From Patescibacteria group bacterium (GTDB lineage Bacteria; Patescibacteriota; Microgenomatia; PFEM01; JAHIFH01), in the NCBI GenBank assembly GCA_018900995.1, contig JAHIFH010000046.1:1-23048 (forward strand): a stretch of DNA of 23,048 bases, given 5' to 3'. The position numbers and the translations under genes were made by a program. This document shows, in pieces, positions 1 to 6,541 of this stretch. Position 1 is the stretch's first letter. The number at the start of each line of letters is the position of its first letter. The notes under the pieces were generated by a model. It had not been told where the DNA came from and made no database searches. It saw only the letters and a list, made by a program, of their open reading frames with translations.

Positions 1-4
1 AGAG

Positions 5-87
5 TGCTGGAGGCAGGATTTGCACCTGCGTAGCCTTTCGGCGCCTCTTTTACAGAGAGGTGCGTTTGTCTACTCCGCCACTCCAGC
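5..87 (-). tRNA. tRNA-Tyr (anticodon GTA)
   Basis: Read on the minus strand, the acceptor arm GCTGGAG pairs with CTCCAGC. The anticodon stem CCTCT/AGAGG encloses loop CTGTAAA, giving anticodon GTA. A long variable arm with its own small stem follows, as expected for a class II tRNA-Tyr, and the T arm contains GTGCAAAT. Discriminator base is A. The genomic 3' end continues CTCT, so CCA is not encoded and must be added enzymatically. It lies 25 bp downstream of the TPR membrane protein gene on the same strand and may share its transcript. Confidence 0.95.
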
Positions 88-112
88 TCTATCAATATTT
101 TACCATAAATTA

Positions 113-1756
113 CTACTGAGGTGAAGCCGAAGGAGAGGCTTGTAAGCTTTGTTCCAATAAAATCAGATTTCTCTTTATTCCTTCATTATAAGGGGCTAAT
201 TGTAAAGCTGTTTGCCATGCCTGGCGAGCTTCTTCCACTTTTCCTTGTTTGAAATAAAGCAAGCCTAAAGAGTTATAAGCCATGGAGCTATTAGGATCAA
301 ATTCCAACACCTTTTTAAAATTCTCTTCTGCCTTATCAATTTCTCCTTTATAGAAATAAGCCACTCCCATATCATGATAAGACTGAGGAAGGGCATAAAT
401 GGCAATCGCTTTTTCAAACCATTCAATTGCCTTGTCAAATTCTTTCATTTGCAAATAGGTGACGCCAGTATTGTGATGGGCATCAACGTAATTGGGGCGG
501 AGTTCAATCGCCCGTTGAAAAGCCATAATGGCTAACTGAAATTCTTCTTTTCCGGCATAAATATCGCCCATATTGTTCCAAGCCTTGGGGCTGGTTGGCG
601 AAACTTTAGCGGTGGCGACCCAAAGAGTTTCTCGGGTACGCCAATCTTGATTGCGAATAATAGTTCTGGCTGATAACAAAGCCACTAAAATCCCCACCAC
701 TATTAAAAGCGCCTGGGGATATTTCTTTAGGCTTTTAACTAAAATCCAAGCCGCTACTAAACATAATCCCATTGAACCCAAATAAACATATCTTTCCGCC
801 ACAATCCAAGCGATATGAATTGGTAGCATGGTGGGAATAAGAGAGAGAATAAAAAACGAGAAACCGAAAAATAATAACTTTTCTTTTCGATAAAAATATA
901 TCAAACTACAAAGTAATATAACAGTAATCACCAATCTCACAAGATAGTTAGCTGTTGAGAAAGACAAATCTTCATGATACAAAGTCAAATTCATGGGCCA
1001 AACAAATAGTTCTAAATAAGAACTTAAAGCAATAGGGATCTGTTCCCAGGGTTTGAACAAAGTCACTCCCCCGGCGTATTCGGGATTTTCTGTTGCCACT
1101 CGGGTTTGAAAGGGTTGGAAAAGGTAGGCTAAGAATAACAAGGCTATAACAAAATACGGAACTATTTTCCGCCAATTCTGGGATAGTTTACCAAAAGTAA
1201 ACTCATATAAACCAATAATCAACAAAAAGGCAACTGATTTAATCTCAGCAAATTGGGCTGCAAAGAAACAGGCTAAAGAAGCAAAATAGTGATAGTAATT
1301 TAGCTTTTCCTTCTTTTGGGAGGCGATATAAAACCAAAGCGAGGCTAAAAGGAAAACTGCTCCCAAAGCATAAGGGCGACCAGAAATCCAACTGATGGCC
1401 TCAGTATGAATGGGATGAACGGCAAAGATAACAGCGGCTAAGAAAGAAATTTCTTGGCTGGTAATTTGCCAAAGAAAGAAATAAACGAGAACCACCACCC
1501 CGATATGAAAAAAGAGATTGGTTAAGTGGTAAATAAAAGGATTAAATTGTCCAATGAGATAGTTAATCGATAAAGTAAAACTGGGAAGGTTGCCACTAAA
1601 TAAATATTTCCAGGGGTTGGCAATCTCCGGGTTTCTGAGAATAGCGGCAATATCATCGGAAACAAAAGCGCCATTAAGACTATTGAGATAAACTACTAGG
1701 CTCAAGCTGACGAGAATAGCAAGGGCAACTTTTTTGTCTTGAAAAATTTTTTCCAT
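113..1756 (-). CDS. TMTC-like polytopic membrane protein with C-terminal TPR repeats (GT-C type glycosyltransferase-like)
   Basis: About 547 residues. The N-terminal two thirds hold roughly ten hydrophobic segments. An early FVSDD motif lies in the first extracytoplasmic loop, and HPIHTEAISWISGRP follows; both are typical of TMTC/GT-C proteins that use lipid-linked sugars. The last ~150 residues are about four TPR units, each with the spaced W/Y-N-x-G, A and P pattern (for example around AWNNMGDIYAGKEEFQLAI). The probable role is protein glycosylation or surface polymer assembly at the membrane; the sugar and target are unknown. An upstream in-frame ATG exists at 1765, but it overlaps the -10 hexamer TATAAT. 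The ATG at 1756 sits 7 nt after that hexamer and is preferred, implying a leaderless mRNA. It is divergent from rpmG. Confidence 0.75.
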   Translation of the reverse strand: MEKIFQDKKVALAILVSLSLVVYLNSLNGAFVSDDIAAILRNPEIANPWKYLFSGNLPSFTLSINYLIGQFNPFIYHLTNLFFHIGVVVLVYFFLWQITSQEISFLAAVIFAVHPIHTEAISWISGRPYALGAVFLLASLWFYIASQKKEKLNYYHYFASLACFFAAQFAEIKSVAFLLIIGLYEFTFGKLSQNWRKIVPYFVIALLFLAYLFQPFQTRVATENPEYAGGVTLFKPWEQIPIALSSYLELFVWPMNLTLYHEDLSFSTANYLVRLVITVILLCSLIYFYRKEKLLFFGFSFFILSLIPTMLPIHIAWIVAERYVYLGSMGLCLVAAWILVKSLKKYPQALLIVVGILVALLSARTIIRNQDWRTRETLWVATAKVSPTSPKAWNNMGDIYAGKEEFQLAIMAFQRAIELRPNYVDAHHNTGVTYLQMKEFDKAIEWFEKAIAIYALPQSYHDMGVAYFYKGEIDKAEENFKKVLEFDPNSSMAYNSLGLLYFKQGKVEEARQAWQTALQLAPYNEGIKRNLILLEQSLQASPSASPQ

Positions 1757-1763
1757 CCAACTC

Positions 1764-1772
1764 ATTATAGCA
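1764..1772 (-). promoter_or_regulatory. Extended -10 promoter of the TPR membrane protein gene
   Basis: On the minus strand the sequence reads TGC-TATAAT, a perfect extended -10, with 7 nt before the ATG at 1756. No good -35 is visible, as usual for TGn promoters. Transcription would begin almost at the start codon. Confidence 0.6.
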
Positions 1773-1793
1773 TTTTCAAATCAAACCACTTTG

Positions 1794-1802
1794 TGTTAAA
1801 AT
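1794..1802 (+). promoter_or_regulatory. Extended -10 promoter of rpmG
   Basis: TGT-TAAAAT is followed by exactly 9 nt and the rpmG ATG at 1812. There is no Shine-Dalgarno in the 9-nt gap (TAGCAAACT), so initiation on a leaderless mRNA is the simplest reading. The same TGn-TAAAAT plus 9 nt arrangement precedes secE and the gene at 13342. Confidence 0.6.
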
Positions 1803-1811
1803 TAGCAAACT

Positions 1812-1985
1812 ATGGCGAAAAAAGGGCCGAGACAACCAATTGTTTTAGTTTGTACGATTTGTAAATCGCAGAATTATATTACGGAAAAGTCAAAAACAAA
1901 CACGCCGGACAAATTAGTTTTGAAAAAATATTGTCGGCGGTGTCGCAAAAAAACGGAACATAAGGAAAGCTCTAAGCTTAAGTAG
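1812..1985 (+). CDS. rpmG: Large ribosomal subunit protein bL33
   Basis: 57 residues starting MAKKGPRQPIVLVCTICKSQ. It belongs to the zinc-binding form of bL33: two CxxC pairs, C14-x2-C17 and C41-x2-C44, would hold one Zn ion. The body is basic and ends in a Lys-rich tail, and the length is normal for the family. The protein sits near the E site of the 50S subunit. In many bacteria rpmG directly precedes secE-nusG; here about 2.2 kb of other genes separate them. The start is fixed by the extended -10 9 nt upstream and by the family N-terminus. Confidence 0.93.
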   Translation: MAKKGPRQPIVLVCTICKSQNYITEKSKTNTPDKLVLKKYCRRCRKKTEHKESSKLK

Positions 1986-1998
1986 CCCTAAGTTTTTC

Positions 1999-2027
1999 TT
2001 GACTTATTAAACATTATAGGATATAAT
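1999..2027 (+). promoter_or_regulatory. Strong sigma70-type promoter upstream of the signal peptidase gene
   Basis: TTGACT (1999-2004), a 17-bp spacer, then a perfect TATAAT (2022-2027). Expected transcription start is near 2034, giving a leader of about 127 nt before the GTG at 2161. This is the closest match to the E. coli consensus in the window. Confidence 0.75.
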
Positions 2028-2033
2028 TGAACT

Positions 2034-2160
2034 CTAACCTCTTAATCAAATCTTCACTCAAAAAAAGATCTCTTTAGGCTAATAGCGGCTTAAAGAGTCG
2101 AATTTGAAGATGGAGTCAGTTCTGGGACCTTAACAATCAAATAAAAAAGGGAGGGATGAA
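2034..2160 (+). promoter_or_regulatory. Long structured 5' leader of the signal peptidase mRNA
   Basis: The leader contains nested complementarity: ATCTTCA (2050-2056) with TGAAGAT (2105-2111), enclosing CTCTTTA (2070-2076) with TAAAGAG (2091-2097). A mini-ORF ATG...TAA at 2110-2133 would encode MESVLGP. The leader ends in a purine-rich ribosome site GGGAGGG (2149-2155), 5 nt from the GTG. I do not recognise a named riboswitch class; a regulatory role is inferred only from structure and length. Confidence 0.4.
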
Positions 2161-2601
2161 GTGAATCTACGCTTACCGAAAAGGTTGACGAATTTCTTGT
2201 TGGCAATAACAAGCTGCGCCATTTTTGCTTTCGGCCTTTTCTGGGCAACCATCGCCTTCGGCTGCTTCGAAAGAAATCCTTGGTATCGACTCTATCTGTT
2301 AACCGGCGAGAGTATGGAGTCAGTTATTCATCCCGATGATGTGGTAATCATCTCTCCCCAAACAGAAGGGCTCGAGCCAGGAATGATTATCTCTTTCCCA
2401 AGCCCAGATGGACCTAACTTCATCCTCCATCGGATTGTGGCAATAACCGAGGAGGGGTGTTACCTCACTAAGGGAGACAATAATCAGGATGTCGACGACT
2501 GGAAAGTCTGCCAGGTAACAGGCAGATATGCCGGAAAGGTTCCCTACCTGGGAAAAAGTGTTAGGCTTTGGAGAGAATTTTTGGAACCCCCCCAGAACTG
2601 A
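2161..2601 (+). CDS. Signal peptidase I, Ser/His (S26B, SipW/Sec11-like) type
   Basis: 146 residues. It would remove signal peptides from exported proteins at the outer face of the membrane. One N-terminal membrane segment (about 12-34) precedes the catalytic serine motif GESMESVIHPDD with Ser51. The second catalytic residue appears to be His90 in LHRIV instead of the usual bacterial Lys, and TKGDNN (103-108) is the conserved late box; this places it with archaeal/eukaryal-type and SipW-type enzymes. There is no second C-terminal membrane span. The GTG start follows a strong GGGAGGG site. Codon use is richer in C/G-ending codons than the neighbouring ribosomal genes, and the gene has its own promoter and terminator, so it may be an acquired cassette. 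The next gene encodes a plausible substrate. Confidence 0.82.
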   Translation: MNLRLPKRLTNFLLAITSCAIFAFGLFWATIAFGCFERNPWYRLYLLTGESMESVIHPDDVVIISPQTEGLEPGMIISFPSPDGPNFILHRIVAITEEGCYLTKGDNNQDVDDWKVCQVTGRYAGKVPYLGKSVRLWREFLEPPQN

Positions 2602-2610
2602 GTAACAAGT

Positions 2611-2678
2611 GGCTACTACTACCATTGTGTAGAACTGCAAACGCAGTTGTTTTCTATAACTAGTAGCCCCTTTTTTTT
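2611..2678 (+). terminator. Rho-independent terminator after the signal peptidase gene
   Basis: GGCTACTA (2611-2618) pairs with TAGTAGCC (2661-2668). Inside is a second stem AACTGC/GCAGTT with an AAAC loop. The outer stem is followed by CC and eight T residues. The end of the T tract is reused as the start of the next promoter's -35 box. Confidence 0.8.
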
Positions 2679-2705
2679 GACAAGATTGATTTAATATTGT
2701 ACAAT
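2677..2705 (+). promoter_or_regulatory. Consensus promoter for the DNRLRE surface protein
   Basis: A perfect TTGACA (2677-2682), a 17-bp spacer and TACAAT (2700-2705). The tandem ATGs at 2711 and 2714 lie 5 and 8 nt after the -10, so the mRNA would begin essentially at the start codon. No Shine-Dalgarno fits in between. Confidence 0.72.
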
Positions 2706-2710
2706 TTAGA

Positions 2711-3652
2711 ATGATGAAGCGGGTTAAGTTTTTCATTTTTCTCCTGCCCGCGATTATCCTTCTTTTTGCTCTGCCGCGTGTTGCTTTGGCGGAAACAATT
2801 GATTTGACTTCAGTGGCTGATTCTTTTGTCAACGATGGTTATCCTGATAACAATTACGGCTCGGCCCACTCCTTGATCACCTCCTATAATTCAGTTTACC
2901 GCTGGAGCTTAACTCGCTTTGACCTCTCTTCTCTTCCTGGGGAAGCACAAATTGATACCGCGGTTTTAAAAGTCTATCTTTACGGTTCCAGTGGTGATGC
3001 TTCAGTCCCAACTATGGCCGCCAGAATCACTGGTGACTGGACAGAAAGCGGAGTCAAGTGGAACAATCGGCCGATGTTTGACGAATCCACTGGCGTGACT
3101 ACCAATATTGACACTGCCACCGGTTATAAATCTTGGGATATTACCGAGATTGACAGAGGCTGGCAGAACAACGATTTTTCCAATTACGGCTTGGCTTTGG
3201 GACACGGCAGTGGCAATTATTCCCGTTCATTCCGAAGCCGAGAATATGCCAGTAATCATCCAAAACTTTCAATCACCTATCATCTACCCGAACCCTCCCC
3301 CTCTCCCTCGCCTGTACCATCTCCTTCTCCCTCACCATCACCTGGCGTCAGTCCTACACCTGAAGTAACTGAAGAAGTTGAAGAAGAACCTTCACCAACC
3401 CCAGAAGAATCCCCTAGCCCCAGTCCAGAAGCTGAGGAAGGAAAGATTTTGGGTCTTTTCTCTTTAGGTCAGGCTTTGATTGGCGCTTTAATTCTTCTGG
3501 CTTTAATTGGGGCTGGTATTTCCTTCGCTACCTATGCCCGCCGAAAGCCTGAGAAGAAAGTAAAAAAGTCCCGACGTAAAGTCGAGGATGCTCGACACAA
3601 AGTGTCGGCAAAAGAACAAGAAGAACCAGAAGAAAGAGAAGAAGAATCTTAA
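2711..3652 (+). CDS. Secreted DNRLRE-domain surface protein with Ser-Pro linker and C-terminal membrane anchor
   Basis: 313 residues. A signal peptide (about 1-27, hydrophobic core FFIFLLPAIILLFAL, likely cut after VALA) is followed by a DNRLRE/CBM96-like beta-sandwich (about 30-192). Recognisable pieces are ADSFVNDGYPDNNYGS, RFDLSSLP, VLKVYLY, W(T)ESGVKWNNRP and the closing NHPKLSITY. Next come a Ser-Pro-Glu low-complexity linker (about 194-243), one membrane segment (about 247-275) and a strongly charged Lys/Arg/Glu cytoplasmic tail. The likely role is an anchored surface adhesin or carbohydrate-contacting protein; the ligand is unknown. Start is ATG 2711 or 2714, the latter at better distance from the -10. 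It follows the signal peptidase and ends in a 4-bp palindrome TTAA shared with the stop of the convergent rnhB remnant. Confidence 0.8.
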   Translation: MMKRVKFFIFLLPAIILLFALPRVALAETIDLTSVADSFVNDGYPDNNYGSAHSLITSYNSVYRWSLTRFDLSSLPGEAQIDTAVLKVYLYGSSGDASVPTMAARITGDWTESGVKWNNRPMFDESTGVTTNIDTATGYKSWDITEIDRGWQNNDFSNYGLALGHGSGNYSRSFRSREYASNHPKLSITYHLPEPSPSPSPVPSPSPSPSPGVSPTPEVTEEVEEEPSPTPEESPSPSPEAEEGKILGLFSLGQALIGALILLALIGAGISFATYARRKPEKKVKKSRRKVEDARHKVSAKEQEEPEEREEES

Positions 3653-4101
3653 GACTTGCTCTTTTCCTTCCAAGTCTCGATAAACTGCCTCCGGTGACAC
3701 CGAGTTAAACCATATTTTTTTATTGCCCTCTGATGAAATTTTGTCCCATACCCCTTGTTTCTTCCCCAACCATAAACTTTATATCTCGGCTTTCTTCCTA
3801 AAGAGCGCATAATCTTATCTCGGTGAACTTTGGCTAAAATACTGGCGGCAGCAATAGAAAAAGATTTTTGGTCGCCGTTTTTGATTGGTTTTTGCCTGCC
3901 CCGCGATCCCGCCACTGGCGGGATTTTGCGGGGGTTTTTTAGTCCGAGCCCACGCAGATAAGGAATATAAAAGTAATCAACCAAAACAAAATCAGGCGGA
4001 TAGCCTTTCCGAGCCAAATCACTGACGGTTTTCCTCATTGCTTTGAATCATTAATACCGTCAATTTCTATGATTTGTTTAGAAAAAATTAGGAAGTTTCA
4101 T
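3649..4101 (-). pseudogene. rnhB: Ribonuclease HII remnant, catalytic N-terminus deleted and two frameshifts
   Basis: An open 129-codon stretch (3649-4038) matches the C-terminal half of RNase HII: DFVLVDYFYIPYLRG, GDQKSFSIAAASILAKVHRD and GWGRNKGYGTKFH followed by HRRQF. Upstream on the same strand the start ATGAAACTTCCTAATTTTTTC encodes MKLPNFF and stops. In the next frame comes SKQIIEIDGINDSK, which is the family's DSK motif region, then another frame change leads into AMRKTV. The segment that should carry the DExGRG metal-binding motif (Asp and Glu of the active site) is absent, as is the stretch between DSK and the AM helix. Expected full length is about 200 residues or more. I therefore call a decayed gene. 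If the 129-codon ORF is translated, it would lack two essential carboxylates. A sequencing error cannot explain the missing motif. Confidence 0.75.
3899..3940 (+). terminator. GC-rich palindrome inside the rnhB remnant, terminator-like on the plus strand
   Basis: CCCCGC (3899-3904) pairs with GCGGGG (3928-3933), and ATCCCGCC (3906-3913) pairs with GGCGGGAT (3917-3924) across an ACT loop. T6 follows at 3935-3940. On the plus strand this is a good intrinsic terminator for the surface-protein gene ending at 3652. On the minus strand it adds the residues PRKIPPVAGSRGRQ to the RNase HII frame, looking like an inserted short palindromic repeat. Confidence 0.6.
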
Positions 4102-4134
4102 TATACCTGCCCTGTTGAACTATTCTATCACTTA

Positions 4135-4143
4135 TGGTAAAAT
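4135..4143 (+). promoter_or_regulatory. Extended -10 promoter of secE
   Basis: TGG-TAAAAT followed by 9 nt and the secE ATG at 4153. Spacing is identical to rpmG and the gene at 13342. No ribosome-binding site is visible. This promoter probably drives secE-nusG-rplK and perhaps rplA. Confidence 0.6.
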
Positions 4144-4152
4144 TTTAAAGCT

Positions 4153-4386
4153 ATGGAACTGCCAAGAGTCCAAAAGGCAAAGTCTCTCGGGTTTCCCTCG
4201 AGATCGAGACCTTTTGTTTTTTTAAAGGAAGTGCGAACGGAATTAAGTAAAGTTTCCTGGCCGTCAAGGGCTCAGGCAACTCGACTGTCGCTGATAGTTA
4301 TAGCTGCTACAGTAGTAGCAGCGATTTTTCTTGGAACATTTGACTTATTTTTCACTAAGTTAACTGAACTCGTTATTAGCCGATAG
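4153..4386 (+). CDS. secE: Preprotein translocase subunit SecE
   Basis: 77 residues, the single-membrane-span type. A cytoplasmic amphipathic part carries the family signature FLKEVRTELSKVSWPSRAQA (23-42), followed by one membrane segment (about 46-68). It clamps the two halves of SecY in the plasma membrane. It starts the secE-nusG-rplK-rplA block and is separated from nusG by only 7 nt. The start is supported by the extended -10 9 nt upstream; the ~20-residue N-terminal stretch before FLKEV is basic and not conserved. Confidence 0.93.
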   Translation: MELPRVQKAKSLGFPSRSRPFVFLKEVRTELSKVSWPSRAQATRLSLIVIAATVVAAIFLGTFDLFFTKLTELVISR

Positions 4387-4393
4387 GAGAATG

Positions 4394-5020
4394 ATGGCAA
4401 CTAAAACAAAAACCAAAGCTAAAGCTAAGCCTAAAGCTAAAAAAACAATTACTAAATCAACTCCGGAACACATTGTCATTAATAAGGCCGGGAGTAAAAA
4501 AGCCCGCTGGTATGTGGTGCATACTTATTCCGGGCATGAACATAAAGTCGCTCAGCAACTTAAGCAAAGAGTTGAATCCATGGGTTTGGAAGACAAGGTT
4601 TTAGAGCTCTTAATTCCTACACAAGAAAAAATTGAAATCCGTTCGGGGCAAAAGAAAAAAATTAAAGAAAAAATCTTTCCTGGTTATCTTCTGATCAAAA
4701 TGGTTCTGACGGATCAATCTTGGCTAACAGTAAGAACAACTAATGGAATTACTGGTTTTGTTGGGATTGGCAACAAACCAACCCCTATTGCTGATAAAGA
4801 AGTTGAGGCAATTCAGAAGTTCATGAAGATGGAGGCACCCAAATTTAAAGCTAAGTTTAGCGTGGGCGAAGCAGTAAAAATTATTGACGGACCCTTTGCT
4901 GACTTCTTGGGTTCGGTTAATGAAATTGATGAGGCTAAGGGTAAAGTAAAAGTTTTAGTCTCCATTTTTGGCCGAGAAACACCAGTGGAATTAGACTTTC
5001 TCCAAGTGAGCAAGATTTAA
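4394..5020 (+). CDS. nusG: Transcription termination/antitermination factor NusG
   Basis: 208 residues from the second of two tandem ATGs (4391, 4394); GGAG at 4386-4389 is better spaced to 4394. The first ~35 residues are a Lys/Ala/Thr-rich extension not part of the conserved fold. The NGN domain begins at [20 protein letters not shown] and includes [11 protein letters not shown] and TNGITGFVG. The C-terminal KOW domain (about 150-208) has [19 protein letters not shown]. NusG binds the RNA polymerase clamp and couples it to Rho or to S10 of the ribosome. The stop codon is followed by a single A before the rplK start. Confidence 0.95.
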   Translation: MATKTKTKAKAKPKAKKTITKSTPEHIVINKAGSKKARWYVVHTYSGHEHKVAQQLKQRVESMGLEDKVLELLIPTQEKIEIRSGQKKKIKEKIFPGYLLIKMVLTDQSWLTVRTTNGITGFVGIGNKPTPIADKEVEAIQKFMKMEAPKFKAKFSVGEAVKIIDGPFADFLGSVNEIDEAKGKVKVLVSIFGRETPVELDFLQVSKI

Positions 5021-5021
5021 A

Positions 5022-5444
5022 ATGCCAAAACAAGTCAAAACTGTTATTAAACTCAATTTACCTGCAGGAGAAGCCACTCCTGCTCCGCCAGTTGGTCCAG
5101 CACTCGGACAGCATGGACTGCCAATTATGGACTTTATCAAGGCTTACAACGAGAAAACAGCTGATAAAAAGGGACAAATCATACCAGTAGTGATTACTGT
5201 TTATCAAGACAATACTTTTAACTTTGTCACCAAGCTTCCCCCAGTCTCAGAAATGATTAAAAAAGCGCTTAAATTAGAAAAAGGCTCAGGTGAAACTGGC
5301 AGAAAACAAGTGGGAGTGCTAACTAAAACTCAGGTTGAGAAGATTGCTGAAGAGAAAATGGCGGATTTGAATACTGAAGACTTAGAAGCAGCAAAAAGAA
5401 TTATTGAAGGGAGTGCTAAAAGTATGGGAGTGAAAGTTAAGTAA
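5022..5444 (+). CDS. rplK: Large ribosomal subunit protein uL11
   Basis: 140 residues, normal for the family. The N-terminal domain has the Pro-rich signature [19 protein letters not shown] and FIKAYNEKT. The C-terminal RNA-binding domain contains [19 protein letters not shown] and ends with the conserved AKSMGVKVK. It binds the GTPase-associated region of 23S rRNA with uL10. It is translated directly after nusG with no visible ribosome site, so coupling is likely. Confidence 0.96.
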   Translation: MPKQVKTVIKLNLPAGEATPAPPVGPALGQHGLPIMDFIKAYNEKTADKKGQIIPVVITVYQDNTFNFVTKLPPVSEMIKKALKLEKGSGETGRKQVGVLTKTQVEKIAEEKMADLNTEDLEAAKRIIEGSAKSMGVKVK

Positions 5445-5491
5445 ACAAATTTCAAAACTCAAATGTCAAATGGCAAAACTACAACTAAAAT

Positions 5492-5526
5492 CTCAAAACT
5501 TTTTTTTTAAAGATTTAAGTTTTGAG
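5492..5526 (+). promoter_or_regulatory. AT-rich hairpin in the rplK-rplA gap
   Basis: CTCAAAACTT (5492-5501) pairs perfectly with AAGTTTTGAG (5517-5526) around a 15-nt loop. Upstream, AAACTCAAA (5454-5462 region) is an alternative partner for the 3' arm. The 107-bp gap before rplA otherwise consists of short CAAA-rich repeats and a GAGGA ribosome site near 5540. A role in uL1 autoregulation is possible but not shown. Confidence 0.35.
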
Positions 5527-5551
5527 TTTGACTGAGTGAAAGCGAGGAAAC

Positions 5552-6388
5552 GTGGGTAAAAAAAGAATCAAACTCGTTGACGATTCAAAGCTAAAAGAGA
5601 AAGCCAAAACCGGTTTACCCGGCGAAACCAGCCGCAGGCTGGTGAAGTCGGGCAAAGAGCACGGTCGAATTACGGATATGGGTGCCGAAGCTTTAGCAGA
5701 AGCAGAAAGGCTAAAGGAAAAAGAGAAAAAATTAGCCGAAGAAACCAAGGTAAAAACCAAAAAAGCTGTTAAGAAAAAAGTTCTTGTTAAAGCAAAGGCA
5801 AGAGGTAAAAAATATCAAGAGGTAAGGAAGAAAGTTGACCGCAACAAGATCTATCCCCTACCAAAAGCGATCAAACTCGCTCAAGAAACTTCTATTTCTA
5901 AGTTTAATGGGGCGATTGAAGTCCATTTAGTGGTTAGGGAGTCAGGTTTAAAAGGCGAAGTTCAATTCCCCCATGCTACCGGCAAACAAACTAGAATAGC
6001 CATTGTTAATGATGCTCTTTTGAAAAAAATTGCCAAGGGGAAAATTGATTTTGACCTTCTCCTTGCCACGCCCGCAACGATGCCTAAACTCACCAAATAT
6101 GCCAAAACCCTTGGTCCTCGAGGATTGATGCCCAACCCCAAAGCAGGCACAATAACAGAAAAGCCAGAGGAGCTAGCCAAAAAAATGGCAAGCAAAACTC
6201 GATTTAAGACTGAGGCAAAAGCTCCCCTTATTCATCTCGTTATCGGTAAAGTTGATTCTAAAGCTAATGATTTAGAAGCTAATTTTAAGGCTTTGATAGA
6301 AGCAGTGGGGGTTAACAAAATTAAAAAAGCCGTAATCGCCTCGACAATGGGCCCAGGGATTAAGGTTGACCTTAGTTCGGTATCTTAA
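5552..6388 (+). CDS. rplA: Large ribosomal subunit protein uL1 with a long charged N-terminal extension
   Basis: 278 residues versus about 230 for typical uL1. Residues 1-82 are a charged Lys/Glu/Ala extension without a recognised domain (it includes SGKEHGRITDMGAEALAEAE). The uL1 core starts at ARGKKYQEVRKKVDRNKIYP. Landmarks are HLVVRESGLKGEVQFPHATGK, LLATPATMPKLTKYAKTLGP, RGLMPNPKAGTIT and the C-terminal ASTMGPGIKVDLSSVS. uL1 forms the mobile stalk near the E site and often represses its own mRNA. Start is GTG with GAGGA upstream; an internal start near residue 82 would give a standard length but has no better ribosome site. A second, diverged copy of the last 12 codons follows 27 bp downstream. 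Confidence 0.93.
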   Translation: MGKKRIKLVDDSKLKEKAKTGLPGETSRRLVKSGKEHGRITDMGAEALAEAERLKEKEKKLAEETKVKTKKAVKKKVLVKAKARGKKYQEVRKKVDRNKIYPLPKAIKLAQETSISKFNGAIEVHLVVRESGLKGEVQFPHATGKQTRIAIVNDALLKKIAKGKIDFDLLLATPATMPKLTKYAKTLGPRGLMPNPKAGTITEKPEELAKKMASKTRFKTEAKAPLIHLVIGKVDSKANDLEANFKALIEAVGVNKIKKAVIASTMGPGIKVDLSSVS

Positions 6389-6397
6389 GTTAACTTG

Positions 6398-6415
6398 TCC
6401 CGAGCTTTTCGAGGG
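6398..6415 (+). repeat. Short imperfect palindrome between rplA and its duplicated end
   Basis: TCCCGAGCTTTTCGAGGG forms a stem with tandem G-A mismatches (CCC-GAG...CGA-GGG). A similarly built palindrome, TCCTGAG...CGAAGGA, occurs at 7517-7535 in the rplJ leader. Such palindromes are dispersed in many bacterial genomes. The family relationship here is inferred from layout only. Confidence 0.4.
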
Positions 6416-6454
6416 ATGGGTTCAGGAATAAAAGTTGATTTAACCTCTATCTAG
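6416..6454 (+). pseudogene. Leftover second copy of the rplA 3' end
   Basis: Read in one frame, the segment encodes MGSGIKVDLTSI followed by TAG. The functional gene ends MGPGIKVDLSSVS followed by TAA. Nucleotide identity is partial, with most changes at third positions, so this is a diverged homologous end rather than a recent duplication. No further upstream rplA sequence is present next to it; the preceding 27 bp are the palindrome region. Confidence 0.7.
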
Positions 6455-6462
6455 TTCCTTTC

Positions 6463-6491
6463 TTGCATTCAGTTTTTTGCTTTGTTAAAAT
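6463..6491 (+). promoter_or_regulatory. Promoter of the unrecognised gene at 6542
   Basis: TTGCAT (6463-6468), 17-bp spacer ending in TGT, then TAAAAT (6486-6491), so both a -35 and an extended -10 are present. The transcript would start near 6498 and carry a leader of about 44 nt with a CACC/GGTG mini-hairpin and a perfect AAGGAGGAG ribosome site. Confidence 0.6.
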
Positions 6492-6541
6492 AGCTTTGCA
6501 CCTTGAGTTTCGGGTGACTAAGAGTACCTAAGGAGGAGAAA

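Noticed and set aside
2320..2832. 170-codon minus-strand frame antisense to the signal peptidase and surface-protein starts
   Set aside because: It crosses a strong terminator and two good promoters of the opposite strand and shows no domain; a shadow frame.
3108..3368. 86-codon alternative frame inside the surface-protein gene
   Set aside because: It is fully contained in a well-supported gene with signal peptide, DNRLRE domain and anchor, and has no separate translation signal.
3286..3430. CT-rich repeats that look like a tandem array
   Set aside because: They encode the Ser-Pro-Glu linker of the surface protein in frame and have no constant unit or spacers, so neither CRISPR nor a satellite.
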